Shown here: positions 1 through 6,126 of the stretch, piece by piece | Position numbering within the stretch: position 1 is the stretch's first letter | Layout of the letters: the number at the start of each line of letters is the position of its first letter | From: Bacteroidales bacterium UBA1757 | GTDB taxonomy: Bacteria; Bacteroidota; Bacteroidia; Bacteroidales; UBA1402 | Reading direction: 5' to 3' | Assembly (NCBI GenBank): GCA_002315625.1 | Contig: DCHH01000122.1 | Span: 11,490-17,785, forward strand | Length of the DNA stretch: 6,296 nucleotides | Made by a program: the position numbers and the translations under genes | The notes under the pieces: model-generated | Databases searched by the model: none | What the model saw: the letters and a program-made list of their open reading frames with translations, nothing else | Told to the model about the DNA's origin: nothing

Positions 1-25
1 AACGCCGGTAACTGGGAGTAATTGA
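1..25 (+). other. Possible 3' end of an unseen upstream gene
   Basis: Too little sequence is present to identify a gene. The frame starting at base 1 reads NAGNWE and stops at TAA (19-21). The frame starting at base 2 reads TPVTGSN and stops at TGA (23-25), which overlaps the TTG proposed as the next start as TTGA. The third frame stops at TAA (9-11). Either of the first two could be the tail of an upstream + strand gene. The hairpin with a T tract at 50-91 sits where a terminator for such a gene would lie. Alternatively, the first frame could be the missing N-terminus of the DUF3822 gene cut by a stop codon. Confidence 0.25.
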
Positions 26-756
26 AATCCATCACACTTTTATATGATACCAGGGGCTTTCAGTCAGCTGAGGCCCCTGGCACTTTTTTTTCGGCAGATG
101 ATTTCCGGAAAGAGTGCGTACGCCAGAACCTGTCGGGCAGTCATGAAGTCGTTTTGCGGGTAATACTCCATGTGAAGCGTTTCGTCATTATCCCATCAGT
201 TGCGGGTGACGAGGAGTTTTTCTCCTGTCACTTTCCATCCCATGGCACACTAACTTCATGCCCGTTAGGGGATAACAGACAAAAGATTGTCTATGAGTTC
301 CCCGATGAGCTTTATCAACAGCTTTCCGAGATTCTGCCGCGATGCTATATGCTTCCGGACTGTGCGTTGATGGCCCGGTATTCAATAGAAAAAAGTAGTA
401 GCGGGAGTTCAAAAGGAGGGGATGATGTGTTTGTCATCTGTTGCCCGGAAGACAGTACCTTTTCATTGGACAGAACCGGAGAGCCTTCTGCCCTGTCCCT
501 TTTTTTGGCCTCTAATGGTCAGCTGAAATTTGCTAATTCCTTCCAAGCGGGTTCTTTGGAGGAAGTCCGTTATTTCGTGATGGCTATAAAGGAGAAATTC
601 TGCAACGGAAACAGTTGTTTGCTCTGTAACGACGAAGGCTCACTGCCTGCCATAAAAGAAATCCTGCAGCCATTCTTCACATCAATCGACGAGGTGGCTC
701 TTGCGGCTGCTCACTCCGAACCCTTCATGGGTCTTTTTTCTGATATTATCCTATGA
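22..756 (+). CDS. DUF3822 family protein, possibly short at the N-terminus
   Basis: Protein of 244 residues assigned to DUF3822, a Bacteroidetes family of unknown function often found next to rsmD. The support is from remembered family features: a strand ending in a IIPS-type segment followed by an acidic stretch (about residues 55-65), a GQLKFANSF segment followed by a helix (about 168-190), and a C-terminal region ending in a short hydrophobic tail (GLFSDIIL). The stop overlaps the rsmD start as ATGA, so the two are probably translationally coupled. The start is doubtful. TTG at 22 is the first possible codon because TAA at 19-21 lies directly before it in frame, and the next ATG in this frame is near residue 109. 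Family members as I remember them carry an extra strand of roughly 10-20 residues at the N-terminus, so this copy may be truncated, frameshifted or simply divergent. A terminator-like hairpin falls in codons 10-24. No signal peptide is visible, so it is probably cytoplasmic. Confidence 0.7.
   Translation: MKSITLLYDTRGFQSAEAPGTFFSADDFRKECVRQNLSGSHEVVLRVILHVKRFVIIPSVAGDEEFFSCHFPSHGTLTSCPLGDNRQKIVYEFPDELYQQLSEILPRCYMLPDCALMARYSIEKSSSGSSKGGDDVFVICCPEDSTFSLDRTGEPSALSLFLASNGQLKFANSFQAGSLEEVRYFVMAIKEKFCNGNSCLLCNDEGSLPAIKEILQPFFTSIDEVALAAAHSEPFMGLFSDIIL
50..91 (+). terminator. Intrinsic-terminator-like hairpin with T8 tract
   Basis: CCAGGGGC at 50-57 pairs perfectly with GCCCCTGG at 73-80. A further CAG/CTG stem (61-63 with 68-70) around a TCAG loop lies inside it. 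After three bases (CAC) comes a run of eight T's at 84-91. A GC-rich stem followed by a T tract on the + strand is the standard form of a factor-independent terminator. There is no matching T tract for the other strand, so it would act rightward only. It lies about 25-30 bases after the candidate stop codons of an upstream gene, but also inside the DUF3822 reading frame. It could be a true terminator, an attenuator or chance. Confidence 0.5.
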
Positions 757-1292
757 GAATCATCAGCGGTACATTCCGCGGCCGTCATTTCGACCTTCCT
801 ACAAACCTGAAGGCGCGGCCGACAACCGATTTTGCAAAGGAGAGTCTTTTCAATATCATGGAGAATCACATCGACATGGAGTCTTGTGATGTCCTTGACT
901 TGTTCTCAGGCACTGGCAGCATAGGCTTGGAATTCATTTCCCGAGGTGCCCGTCAGGTGACATGCGTCGAACAGTATGCTCCCCATGTGCAGTTTATCAG
1001 GAGCGTTGCCGACAAACTGAAAATTGACAACCTGCTCCTTATAAAAGGTGATGCCTACAAGTATATCCAGGGCTGTGGCAGAACCTTCGATATCATTTTC
1101 GCCGATGCACCATACGCTGACCCGCTGTTGGCAGAAATACCTCAGAGGGTTTTTTCCGCTGGTTTGCTCCGTGAGAACGGGTGGCTGATTGTAGAACATT
1201 CAAAGGCCAACGATTTCAAGGATTTGCCAAATTTCAGGGAAGTGCGTGCATACGGCAGTGTCCATTTCAGTTTCTTTCATACTGGTGAATGA
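753..1292 (+). CDS. rsmD: 16S rRNA (guanine(966)-N2)-methyltransferase RsmD
   Basis: RsmD uses S-adenosylmethionine to methylate N2 of G966 in 16S rRNA during small-subunit assembly in the cytoplasm. The protein has 179 residues, slightly shorter than the E. coli enzyme of about 198. It begins with the family opening MRIISGTFRGR. RPTTD (22-26) precedes KESLFN. The SAM-binding glycine loop DLFSGTGSIGLE is at 49-60, an acidic ribose-binding position follows in CVEQ (71-74), and GD at 99-100 precedes the motif IV region FADAPY (116-121). VEHS is at 147-150. Motif IV reads D-A-P-Y where this family normally has D-P-P-Y or D-P-P-F, a change at a catalytic-loop proline. The ATG overlaps the stop of the DUF3822 gene by four bases, and its own stop overlaps the next ATG in the same way. 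The assignment is firm; the effect of the alanine is unknown. Confidence 0.95.
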   Translation: MRIISGTFRGRHFDLPTNLKARPTTDFAKESLFNIMENHIDMESCDVLDLFSGTGSIGLEFISRGARQVTCVEQYAPHVQFIRSVADKLKIDNLLLIKGDAYKYIQGCGRTFDIIFADAPYADPLLAEIPQRVFSAGLLRENGWLIVEHSKANDFKDLPNFREVRAYGSVHFSFFHTGE

Positions 1293-1663
1293 TGGAAGCT
1301 AACCTTCAGGCACAGAATCTGCCTGAGCAGCTTGGCCTTGTCATAGGACTGGCACTTGAGCCATACAGCAGACAGAATCTTGCGGGTCACGCCCTTTCTG
1401 CCGGAATAGTGGTTGAATTATATCTCGCAACAAAGTTGCACGCCCTGTCCCACGACATCATTTTGAGGACTTTGTATGAAGTCAAGGAAAAATACCCGCA
1501 AGTTGACATTTCTTGCGATGACTACAATGCTTTTTTGAAGAGCTTGCATAACCGGAAAATCCGTCTGTTAAAAGAAGACGGAACATTCTCAGAGCCGCAG
1601 TCCGTTTCTGATGACCTGATAATTGAGGCGATAGATTTTTATCGTGAATCGTACGGGCAGTGA
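1289..1663 (+). CDS. Unrecognised 124-residue protein coupled to rsmD
   Basis: I do not recognise this family. The start is a double ATG (1289-1294), the first of which overlaps the rsmD stop as ATGA, so it is probably translated by coupling with rsmD. The protein looks soluble and mainly helical. A moderately hydrophobic N-terminal half (about residues 10-55, with QLGLVIGLALEPY and AGIVVELYLATKLHALSHDIILRTL in two adjacent stretches) is too broken by charged residues for a clear membrane span. A lysine/acidic middle (VKEKYPQVDISCDDYNAFLKSL) follows, and the C-terminal end carries DDLIIEAIDFYRESYGQ. There is one cysteine and no signal peptide. The overlap and shared direction with rsmD suggest a cytoplasmic role alongside it, but that is inference from position only. 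It ends three bases before the end of fabG on the other strand. Confidence 0.75.
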   Translation: MMEANLQAQNLPEQLGLVIGLALEPYSRQNLAGHALSAGIVVELYLATKLHALSHDIILRTLYEVKEKYPQVDISCDDYNAFLKSLHNRKIRLLKEDGTFSEPQSVSDDLIIEAIDFYRESYGQ

Positions 1664-1666
1664 GGG

Positions 1667-2407
1667 TTACATTCCTCCATCGACTTGGAGCACTTGCCCT
1701 GTGATGTAAGATGACATGTCGCTGGCAAGGAACAAAGCGGCGGCAGCTACATCGTCCGTCGTTCCTATCCGCTTAAGGGGAATCATGGCGGCGACTTCCT
1801 GACGCTTCTCCTCCGTCATTCTCTTTGTCATGTCGGTCAGAATCAGTCCCGGGGCGATTGCATTGGCACGGATGTTTCTCGAGCCCATCTCTTTCGCAAT
1901 GGATTTAGTAAGTCCGACTAATCCGGCTTTGGAGGCGGCATAGTTGCACTGGCCGGCATTTCCATCTATACCGACAACCGATGAAAGGTTGATTATGCTT
2001 CCTTTTCGCTGCTTCATCATTGTGGGCAGTACGGCATGGGTGCAGTTGAAGGCCGATTTCAGGTTGACATTGAGAACTTCGTCCCACTCTTTTTCGGTCA
2101 TGCGCAGCAACAGGTTGTCGCGTGTTATGCCGGCATTGTTGACCAGGATGTCTATTTTTGAAAATGTTGTTACAGCATCCTGAATGGCCTGCTGGGCAGC
2201 ATCGAAATCGGATGCATCAAAGACATACCCTTTAACCCTGACACCAAGGTCTTGGAGCTCCAGTCTGGTCTTTCGGAAATCTTCGCTTTCCGAGGTAGCG
2301 GTGAATGCAATGTCTGCACCCTCGGATGCAAATTTCAATGCGATGCTGCGACCTATGCCGCGTGATGCCCCGGTAATGAAGGCGACCTTGTTTTCCAGAA
2401 GTTTCAT
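1667..2407 (-). CDS. fabG: 3-oxoacyl-[ACP] reductase FabG (short-chain dehydrogenase)
   Basis: FabG reduces 3-oxoacyl-ACP to (3R)-3-hydroxyacyl-ACP with NADPH in each cycle of type II fatty acid synthesis in the cytoplasm. The 246-residue length is typical. The classical SDR features are present in order: the cofactor glycine motif TGASRGIG (12-19), NNAG (90-93), the active-site asparagine N115 in NVNLKS, serine S143 in LSSVVG, and the Y156-x-x-x-K160 pair in YAASK. The PGLILTDMT segment (186-194) and the C-terminal ITGQVLQVDGGM match FabG closely. The start ATG overlaps the stop of the CpXC gene by four bases (ATGA on the minus strand), so it is the last gene of the porV-ispF-GH28-CpXC run. 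No acpP, fabF or other fab gene is visible beside it, so whether it is the main FabG or a second copy cannot be told. Other SDR substrates are possible but less likely. Confidence 0.93.
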   Translation of the reverse strand: MKLLENKVAFITGASRGIGRSIALKFASEGADIAFTATSESEDFRKTRLELQDLGVRVKGYVFDASDFDAAQQAIQDAVTTFSKIDILVNNAGITRDNLLLRMTEKEWDEVLNVNLKSAFNCTHAVLPTMMKQRKGSIINLSSVVGIDGNAGQCNYAASKAGLVGLTKSIAKEMGSRNIRANAIAPGLILTDMTKRMTEEKRQEVAAMIPLKRIGTTDDVAAAALFLASDMSSYITGQVLQVDGGM

Positions 2408-3105
2408 AGCGAGTTCTCCTTGTTTTCCTCAATGGGTGTCTTGAGCTTGGCATCAATCCAAGCGTAACATACATTCTTGATAGTGTTGCCGTCTTGTTTG
2501 AACCTTTTGTCCAGAACAAGTCTCTGAAGGCACTGCTGGTAAATGTCCATATTGACGCCGAAATGGTTTATCACCTTTCCCTCTTCCGACAGGACAGCAA
2601 AGACCAGAGTCTCGCCGTCTTCGGACAGATTTGTGAAATACATCTCCTTGCCGATGAAATAGTTTGGCGCGACATCCTTCAGGGCAATGATATTGTTGCG
2701 AAGGAAGTATTTGATAAGTTCGATGGCCACATCGGACATACCCTCTTCTAAGATGAAGATTTTTTCCTTCAGGTTCTTGATTCCGTGGACGTAGCGTAGC
2801 TTGTAGTTCTTGTTGAAAAGGTTGAAGACCTCGTCTTCCGGGAATTTGTCTTCCGAGATGTCATCGTTGGAAACGGCATGGTCGAAGAAGAGCATGAACT
2901 GGTTAGTCGGGTCGTGATAGAGGGTGCCGAACGTAATGTAGGAACGATGTCCGCACTCGGGGCACTCGTGGATGAAGATTGATTCATCGAGCACCTTGTC
3001 GCGCAGTTCCGGGTTCAGGTCCGTGTTGATGCTGTCCCATAGAGTGAAGTCGCTCTTTTTGCCGCACTTGGGGCAGGTAAATGTTTCTATGTGTTGTTGT
3101 GACAT
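2404..3105 (-). CDS. CpXC domain protein with two CPxC cysteine pairs
   Basis: Protein of 233 residues with an N-terminal CpXC domain, a family of unknown function. C11-P-K-C14 and C48-P-E-C51, each followed by G, form a likely four-cysteine zinc ribbon. Between them lies a conserved-looking acidic/leucine stretch (DLNPELRDKVLDESIF), and HRSYITFG follows the second pair. The rest (about 60-233) is an uncharacterised alpha/beta region rich in charged residues, with no signal peptide or membrane span, so it is probably cytoplasmic. I chose ATG at 3105 rather than the in-frame ATG at 3141. The later start leaves seven bases after the GH28 stop and puts the first cysteine pair at the usual place, while the earlier one would overlap the GH28 gene by 29 bases and add a low-value leader. 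Its stop overlaps the fabG start by four bases. Function is unknown; the metal binding is inferred from the cysteines. Confidence 0.85.
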   Translation of the reverse strand: MSQQHIETFTCPKCGKKSDFTLWDSINTDLNPELRDKVLDESIFIHECPECGHRSYITFGTLYHDPTNQFMLFFDHAVSNDDISEDKFPEDEVFNLFNKNYKLRYVHGIKNLKEKIFILEEGMSDVAIELIKYFLRNNIIALKDVAPNYFIGKEMYFTNLSEDGETLVFAVLSEEGKVINHFGVNMDIYQQCLQRLVLDKRFKQDGNTIKNVCYAWIDAKLKTPIEENKENSL

Positions 3106-3112
3106 GGCTGTT

Positions 3113-4507
3113 TTATAAATTTTCCCCGTTGACTGTTGCATTGAAGAGAGTCAGCCCATCGATGTACTCCGGGTGCCAGGAAGTCTTTTCTGCCTGAACA
3201 TCGAGACCATCAAAGGTGAAGTTACTCAATTCGTACTGGTCGGATGCCCCTACGTTGAAGAAGGTCTTGCAGGTCATACGGCAGTTGCTCATCCTGATGT
3301 GGTCGGCGTATGAAATGGGAATATCCTCTCTTCCTTTCAGGTCAAAGAACTGGGTCCAAGGCTGGATGTACAGGAAGTGGTCGGTACTTCCTGTAATATT
3401 CTCAACGGTGATGTATTCGTATAGTTGCGGGGTGTCGGGTCGCATCTTAAGCCAGAGCAGTCGGTTGGTGTGACCAAGGTGGCATCTGCGAATAATGATG
3501 TTGCGGTTGTGAATTGACTCACTGCCGCAGGTCAGTGCTCCGTGACAGAAACCGTAGGTGCAGTCTTCAACAATGATGCGCTCATTTGCACCGTTGTCGG
3601 GGTCGGTATCGGCCCAGGGACCTTTTCCTCCCTTCAGTGCAACGGCATCGTCGTTTACCTCCATATAGCAATCCTTGATAAGGACATTGCTACAGACATC
3701 AAGATCGACGGCATCCGTGCTTGGGGCCTTGACGGGCTTGACAGGAGAAAAAATGTAAAGGCCAAGCAGTTTTACATGGTCACACTTGTAGAAATGCTGT
3801 GTCCAGAAAGGGGAATTAATGAGTCTGATACCCGAAATCTGAACGTTTTTGCAGTTTGATATGAAGAGGAGTTTTGGCCTGAGCTCTTCCATGTTGGTGC
3901 ACTGCGGGTTATACTGCCGGCGCAGCCAGAATGACCTCCAGTACCGGTGGCCGTTTCCGTCGAGAGTGCCTTTGCCGCTGATAGTGAAACCGTCAAGCCC
4001 CTCTGCATTTACAAGACCGCAGAAATACTTGACAGTCTGACCCTCCATTCGGGTCTTGCAAAGGGGAAAGTCGCTTATGTCATCGCTCCCTTTCAGCCTT
4101 GCCCCCTCTTCAAGGTAGAGATGTGTCCCTTGCCTGAAAAACAGTGAGCTGCTCAGAAAGACTCCCTTTGGAATGACGATGACTCCACCGCCGTTTTTGG
4201 CAGCTGAGTCGATAACAGCCTGTATGGCAGCGGTCTGCAGAATAGTACTGTCACGCCTGACGCCGTAGCGGCAGATGTCGTACGCTTTCCCGAGCTGTGA
4301 AATATCGGTGACAGTATAGTCGTGAAACCACGGGTCAATCAAACTACCGTCCGGAAAGTATTCAGTAGTGTCGCAGAAATTCCTTTTCGCGGGGACGGCT
4401 TCTTTCTTATGTCTTGAAAAATGACCGAGGTAGGTTCCATAGAGGTAGCCTACACCGAAAAAGACAACTATAATACTTACAATGATAAGCAGTCGGCGAC
4501 GTTTCAT
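3113..4507 (-). CDS. Glycoside hydrolase family 28, membrane-anchored or exported pectinase-like enzyme
   Basis: Protein of 464 residues with a right-handed beta-helix of the polygalacturonase family GH28, which hydrolyses galacturonic-acid-containing pectin by inversion. The catalytic region is clear. Motif I is S263-T-D265 followed by A-V-D268, motif II is N285-D286-D287 in DDAVALKGG, motif III is C321-H322-G323 followed by TCGSE (327-330), and motif IV is W352-L-K354 in LLWLKMRPD. The three aspartates expected to act in catalysis are kept. The glycine-His-Gly and Arg-Ile-Lys motifs of fungal enzymes are changed to CHG and WLK, which I believe is common in a bacterial subfamily. The Pectate-lyase-3-like entry (DICRYGVRRDSTILQT AAIQ, about 77-96) precedes the helix. 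The N-terminus is KRRR followed by a hydrophobic stretch (6-28) with no lipobox cysteine, so it is either an uncleaved anchor or an export signal. There is no CTD. Exact substrate is not determinable here. Confidence 0.9.
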   Translation of the reverse strand: MKRRRLLIIVSIIVVFFGVGYLYGTYLGHFSRHKKEAVPAKRNFCDTTEYFPDGSLIDPWFHDYTVTDISQLGKAYDICRYGVRRDSTILQTAAIQAVIDSAAKNGGGVIVIPKGVFLSSSLFFRQGTHLYLEEGARLKGSDDISDFPLCKTRMEGQTVKYFCGLVNAEGLDGFTISGKGTLDGNGHRYWRSFWLRRQYNPQCTNMEELRPKLLFISNCKNVQISGIRLINSPFWTQHFYKCDHVKLLGLYIFSPVKPVKAPSTDAVDLDVCSNVLIKDCYMEVNDDAVALKGGKGPWADTDPDNGANERIIVEDCTYGFCHGALTCGSESIHNRNIIIRRCHLGHTNRLLWLKMRPDTPQLYEYITVENITGSTDHFLYIQPWTQFFDLKGREDIPISYADHIRMSNCRMTCKTFFNVGASDQYELSNFTFDGLDVQAEKTSWHPEYIDGLTLFNATVNGENL

Positions 4508-4519
4508 AGGCGTAATCTA

Positions 4520-4999
4520 TCAGATGCGTTCGATCAGTACTACGGCAAAAGCGGCAATGCCCTCCTGCCGTCCGGTGAATCCGAGTTTCTCGGTGGTGGT
4601 GGCCTTGATGGAAACGTCGTTCGTAGTGAGTCCCATCAGTGGAGCCAGACGTTCCTGCATGGATGGGATGTAATCTTTCAACTTTGGCCGTTCTGCGCAG
4701 ATGGTAGCATCGATGTTGCCGGGCTTCCACCCTTTTTCTGCCAGTAGGGCTACAGTCCGCTCAAGCAGGATGGTGCTGTCGATGCCGGCAAACTCCTCGC
4801 TTGTGTCAGGAAAATGGAAGCCTATGTCCCGCATGTTGGCCGCACCGAGCAGGGCATCGCAGATGGCATGAATCAGTACATCTGCATCTGAGTGGCCAAG
4901 AAGACCTTTGTCATGAGGGACGCAGATGCCCCCTAAGATAAGGGGGCGTCCTTCTGTAAAGGCATGTACATCAATGCCTTGTCCGATGCGAATGTTCAT
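4520..4999 (-). CDS. ispF: 2-C-methyl-D-erythritol 2,4-cyclodiphosphate synthase IspF
   Basis: IspF converts CDP-methylerythritol 2-phosphate to the cyclic diphosphate MEcPP with release of CMP, a step of the non-mevalonate (MEP) isoprenoid pathway. It is normally a zinc-dependent cytoplasmic homotrimer. The 159-residue length is standard. The metal ligands D10 and H12 (GIDVH) and H44 are in place. GHSDADVL (35-42), DALLGAANMRDIGFHFPDT (48-66) and the nucleotide-pocket segment ATTTEKLGFTGRQEG (133-147), with E137 and R144, all match the family. It starts two bases after the porV stop and ends 12 bases before the GH28 start. The porU-porV-ispF order is, as I recall, also present in Porphyromonas gingivalis, which supports the porU call at the edge. 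Confidence 0.97.
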   Translation of the reverse strand: MNIRIGQGIDVHAFTEGRPLILGGICVPHDKGLLGHSDADVLIHAICDALLGAANMRDIGFHFPDTSEEFAGIDSTILLERTVALLAEKGWKPGNIDATICAERPKLKDYIPSMQERLAPLMGLTTNDVSIKATTTEKLGFTGRQEGIAAFAVVLIERI

Positions 5000-5001
5000 G
5001 C

Positions 5002-6126
5002 CTACTTGTTGAAGAGTTTCTTGAGCCCGTCGATGTCAAACCCGAGAGTGAAGCGGAGTGTCTGGTCCAGCGGGTTACTCTGAGACTGGGAGACAAGATA
5101 AGAGATGTCGATATTGAACATGCTCATCTTGAATCCAGCACCGAACGTGAAATATTTGCGGTTGCCTTTGTATTCGCTTTCATAGTGGTAACCGGTACGG
5201 GCGAAGAACATGTCGTTGTAGGCATATTCCAGACCAAACGAGATGTTGATTTCCCGAAGTTCTTCCTTGAAGCCGCCGGGGGCATCGGTGAATGAACGGA
5301 AAATACCTTCAATCGAGGAGATGTCCTGAAATTCGTACTGTTCGCGGGTGACGGGTGTCGGCACCATGAGCTTGTCGAAGTCGAGGGCTACGCTCAAGGC
5401 ATTGAAGGCGTTGAACGGCAATTTGACTGCACCGCCGATACGAAGGTTGGCGGGAATGAAGTAATAGTTGTTTCCGCTGTCGTACGAAATCTTAGTACCG
5501 ATATTTGAAGCGTTGAAGCCGAACGACCAGAAGCCTTCGTTACGACCGAGCATGAGGGGCTTCTTGTAGTAACCGCTGATGTCGGCTGCGAAGGACTTTC
5601 CGGCAGGGTCGTCACCGCTCATAAGGTCGGAGTAGATGAAACGGAGTGCGACAGACATGGAGTAGTAACGTCCCAGCATGCGTGAATAGCCCGCGTCAAC
5701 AGCAAATTCGTAAGGACGGACTGAATAGCCGACATCGCCCAATGATTCGCGGACGATAACATCACCCAGCGAGAAATACCTCAGAGAGGCGCTGATGGCC
5801 TGTTTGTCACCTATCTTTCCGTATCCGTAAATCGATGCGAGGTCAATGTCGGAAACCAGCTTGCGCAACCACGGCGTGAACGAGAGTGAAAAACCTGCGC
5901 TGCTCTCCATCTGGGCATACTTGGAAGGATTCCAGAATTGTGAGGTTGTGGTTGGTGTGGTACCTACTGCGGCGTCACCCATACCGGTGGCAGTCGCATC
6001 CGGAGCGATGCCGAGAGATGGCACGGAGGTGACGATTGGATTGTATTCCGTTTCGTCAGCGGCAGCATGGAAGCTGAAAATACCCAGTGAAAGGGCAGTC
6101 AGCAGCAGTATTGCTCTTGTTTTCAT
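5002..6126 (-). CDS. porV: Type IX secretion outer-membrane protein PorV (LptO)
   Basis: PorV is an outer-membrane beta-barrel of the FadL/OmpP1 superfamily. In the T9SS it collects cargo carrying a C-terminal sorting domain from the SprA translocon and carries it to the PorU-containing attachment complex; it has also been linked to LPS modification. The protein has 374 residues, close to the roughly 390 of the P. gingivalis homologue. A Sec signal peptide (1-23, MKTRAILLLTALSLGIFSF then AAA) probably ends before DETEYNP. The family signature follows, SLGIAPDATATGMGDAAVG (37-55), then SQFWNPSKYA (62-71). The remainder alternates short aromatic strands typical of a barrel, with the last strands LRFTLGFDIDG and a lysine-rich tail. 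It is followed after two bases by ispF and preceded by an 89-base gap to the porU end. Expression from porU read-through or a promoter in the gap are both possible. Confidence 0.95.
   Translation of the reverse strand: MKTRAILLLTALSLGIFSFHAAADETEYNPIVTSVPSLGIAPDATATGMGDAAVGTTPTTTSQFWNPSKYAQMESSAGFSLSFTPWLRKLVSDIDLASIYGYGKIGDKQAISASLRYFSLGDVIVRESLGDVGYSVRPYEFAVDAGYSRMLGRYYSMSVALRFIYSDLMSGDDPAGKSFAADISGYYKKPLMLGRNEGFWSFGFNASNIGTKISYDSGNNYYFIPANLRIGGAVKLPFNAFNALSVALDFDKLMVPTPVTREQYEFQDISSIEGIFRSFTDAPGGFKEELREINISFGLEYAYNDMFFARTGYHYESEYKGNRKYFTFGAGFKMSMFNIDISYLVSQSQSNPLDQTLRFTLGFDIDGLKKLFNK

Noticed and set aside
411..430. AAAGGAGGGG followed by ATG inside the DUF3822 gene, looking like a ribosome binding site and start
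   Set aside because: The reading frame that follows is out of frame and short, ending after about 35 codons, and has no recognisable protein. The G-rich run is coding sequence for lysine and glycine.
1944..2444. Two + strand reading frames opposite fabG and its junction with the CpXC gene
   Set aside because: They are antisense to well-supported coding sequence, show serine-rich low-quality composition and match no family.
4407..4747. Overlapping reading frames on both strands across the ispF to GH28 junction
   Set aside because: They are alternate frames of ispF and the GH28 N-terminus, with composition unlike real proteins (many His/Arg/Thr), while ispF has all its family motifs.
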